NCBI GenBank assembly: GCA_041685075.1
Contig: JAWLGN010000136.1
Span: 1-14,466 of the forward strand
DNA length: 14,466 bases
Reading direction: 5' to 3'
Source of the DNA: JAMCRM01 sp041685075
Lineage (GTDB): Bacteria; Acidobacteriota; Terriglobia; Bryobacterales; Bryobacteraceae
Numbering within the stretch: position 1 is the first letter of the stretch; each line of letters opens with the position of its first letter. The translations under genes were made by a program, and so were the position numbers. Below the pieces are notes generated by a model. That model was not told the DNA's origin and ran no database searches. It saw only the letters and a program-made list of their open reading frames with translations. Below, piece after piece: positions 13,100-14,466 of this stretch.

Positions 13100-14466
13100 T
13101 CCGGCCGTCCAGTGCGGTGGCGTGGCTGGTGCTGGGCGCGGCGGCCGCCTCGGCGCAGGCCGACGTCTTTATCGTTACGGTGGCCCTGCCTCCCGGCCGC
13201 GAGGGCACGGGGTATTCCGCGCAACTGCTGGCACTGGGTGGGGATCGGCCCTACCGGTGGTCCGTCACCCAGGGCGACCTGCCGGGCGGTCTTCGCCTGA
13301 ACGGCGGGAGCGGGGTGATCAATGGCGTTCCGACGAGTGCCGGGCTGTTCAACTTCACGGTGAGGGTGCGGGACGACGACGACGAGACGGATTCGCGGCA
13401 GCTATCGATCAGAATTCTATCGGGCACTCCTGTTTCGATCACCACCGGCGCGTTGTCTCCTGGAGTGGTGGGGCGAAGCTATTCGCAGCAGCTTGCGGCC
13501 TCGGGCGGCGAAGGCGGCTACCGCTGGGCGGTGGCTTCCGGGTCGCTGCCGGCCGGACTTGCGCTCGATGACGGCAGCGGCATCATTGGGGGCACTCCTA
13601 CCTCGACGGGATCCTTCAGCTTCAGCGTGAGGGTCACGGATTCATTCGGCGGGAGCGGCCAGAAGACCCTGGGTATCGAGGTTGCGCCGGTGCTGGCGGT
13701 CGCCGTCACGAGCCTGCCTCAGGGTATGGTGGGGGCGGCTTATTCCCAGGCGCTTGCGGCCACGGGCGGGACGCCGCCGTATACCTGGACTGTGGATGGC
13801 ACTCTGCCGCCGGGTTTGGCGCTTTCAGGCTCTACGATTGCAGGGAGGCCCACGCAGGCTGGGGCCTTCGCCTTCACGGTGCGGGTGAGCGACGGGCAGG
13901 GCAGCGTGTCACGGCAGCTTTCGATTACGATCCGGCCGCCGCCGCTCGAGGTGACGACGGCAACGCTGCCGGCGGGCACCGTGGGGGCGCCCTATTCCCA
14001 GCAGTTGGCCGCGACAGGCGGGACGCCGCCGTACACCTGGGCGGTGCAGGGCGCGCTGCCGCCGGGCCTGGCGTTATCAGGCTCTACCGTTGCGGGGACG
14101 CCCACGCAGGCGGGGGCCTTTGCCTTCACGGTGCGGGTGAGCGACGGGGAGGACGACGCAACCCGGCAGCTCTCGATTACGATCCGGCCGCCGCCGCTGG
14201 AGTTGACGACGGCATCGCCGGCGACGGGCACCGTGGGAGCGCCCTATTCCCAGCAGTTGGCCGCGACAGGCGGGACGCCGCCCTATACCTGGGCGGTGCA
14301 GGGCGCGCTGCCGCCGGGCCTGGCGCTTTCAGGCTCCACCATTGCGGGGACGCCCACGCAGGCGGGAAATTTCGCTTTCACGGTGCGGGTGAGCGACGGG
14401 GAGGACGACGCAACCCGGCAGCTTGCGATTACGATCCAGCCGCCACCGCTGGAGGTGACGACGGCA
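13096..14466 (+). CDS. Exported protein of tandem putative-Ig (He_PIG) repeats, 3' end outside the window
   Basis: The frame is open from TTG 13096 to the window edge (457 codons), so the protein is C-terminally incomplete. The TTG overlaps the upstream stop (TTGA). It is chosen because it yields a good signal peptide, MIRPSSAVAWLVLGAAAASA followed by QA. The next candidate, GTG 13117, would lose the positive N-terminus. The mature part is repeats of 84-89 residues, each with the He_PIG pattern: GxxYSQQLAATGG, PPYTWAV, LPPGLALSGSTIAGTPT, FAFTVRVSDG and a closing beta strand ending in PPP. These are cadherin-like beta-sandwich folds used in surface, adhesive or carbohydrate-related proteins. 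Five full repeats are visible, with a sixth starting. No catalytic domain or C-terminal sorting signal is in view. Coupling to the 195-aa gene suggests a joint envelope function. Confidence 0.88.
   Translation, partial: MIRPSSAVAWLVLGAAAASAQADVFIVTVALPPGREGTGYSAQLLALGGDRPYRWSVTQGDLPGGLRLNGGSGVINGVPTSAGLFNFTVRVRDDDDETDSRQLSIRILSGTPVSITTGALSPGVVGRSYSQQLAASGGEGGYRWAVASGSLPAGLALDDGSGIIGGTPTSTGSFSFSVRVTDSFGGSGQKTLGIEVAPVLAVAVTSLPQGMVGAAYSQALAATGGTPPYTWTVDGTLPPGLALSGSTIAGRPTQAGAFAFTVRVSDGQGSVSRQLSITIRPPPLEVTTATLPAGTVGAPYSQQLAATGGTPPYTWAVQGALPPGLALSGSTVAGTPTQAGAFAFTVRVSDGEDDATRQLSITIRPPPLELTTASPATGTVGAPYSQQLAATGGTPPYTWAVQGALPPGLALSGSTIAGTPTQAGNFAFTVRVSDGEDDATRQLAITIQPPPLEVTTA
13165..14466 (+). repeat. 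Tandem He_PIG-coding repeats, period settling to 252 bp
   Basis: Units begin at 13165, 13432, 13693, 13945, 14197 and 14449 (partial). Spacings are 267, 261, 252, 252 and 252 bp. The first two units are diverged. Units 4 and 5 differ by about 23 of 252 bases by my hand count (about 91% identity), with long identical blocks, so they are recent copies. The array continues past the window edge, and copy number may vary between strains or be misassembled. Confidence 0.9.

Noticed and set aside
13038..13571. Plus-strand 177-aa open frame
   Set aside because: Out of frame with the signal peptide and Ig repeats of the TTG 13096 gene, which is clearly the coding frame.
13165..14466. CRISPR-like array or DNA satellite
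   Set aside because: The period is 252 bp, there are no unique spacers, and the repeats are in-frame protein domains.

Overview
The window is GC-rich, densely coded chromosomal DNA and most resembles an Acidobacteriota genome, probably of the Bryobacterales/Solibacter type. That placement is an inference from gene content: a Tat-exported Gfo/Idh/MocA protein, a secreted acetyl-xylan-esterase-like hydrolase, and three protein families that I recognise from memory as typical of acidobacterial hypothetical proteins (the 526-aa membrane protein, the 195-aa Ig-like secreted protein and the Ig-repeat protein at the right end). No rRNA gene or other direct taxonomic marker is present.

Layout. 2-457 is the C-terminal end of an amidohydrolase that starts outside the window. 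524-2514 is a tightly coupled two-component pair, an OmpR-type regulator and a CpxA-like kinase whose start overlaps the regulator's stop. 2595-6101 is a very large membrane hybrid kinase with a DUF4118-like anchor, five PAS domains, a kinase core and a receiver. It runs tail-to-tail, one base apart, into a minus-strand pair: a Tat-signal oxidoreductase (6103-7290) and a P-loop kinase-like ATPase (7324-7860). 7930-8141 holds a strong promoter and two tRNA genes, Gly(TCC) and Thr(TGT). 8142-8289 carries no gene but holds an IS481-like end remnant and a nested hairpin. 8290-9507 (minus) is a secreted alpha/beta hydrolase.

9586-10788 is a divergent signalling pair: a soluble PAS protein with two four-cysteine clusters (minus) and a stand-alone receiver (plus). 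Neither has a kinase domain. The receiver ends at a terminator facing the 526-aa gene (10803-12383, minus), which encodes a degenerate MPN/JAB-like N-terminal domain, one membrane segment, an Ig-like domain, a proline-rich linker and a C-terminal beta domain. Divergent from it is an overlapping pair: a 195-aa secreted or anchored Ig-like protein and a large exported protein built of putative-Ig repeats of about 84 residues. The latter starts at TTG 13096 and is open to the end of the window.

Themes. Signal transduction dominates (three kinase/regulator proteins plus the PAS/receiver pair), followed by exported proteins. A -10-like hexamer (TACAAT or TATAAA) repeatedly lies 7-10 bases before a start codon, which suggests leaderless mRNAs. 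There is no CRISPR array, no complete mobile element and no gene-free stretch over 300 bases; the largest gap is 10195-10398, described in the feature list.
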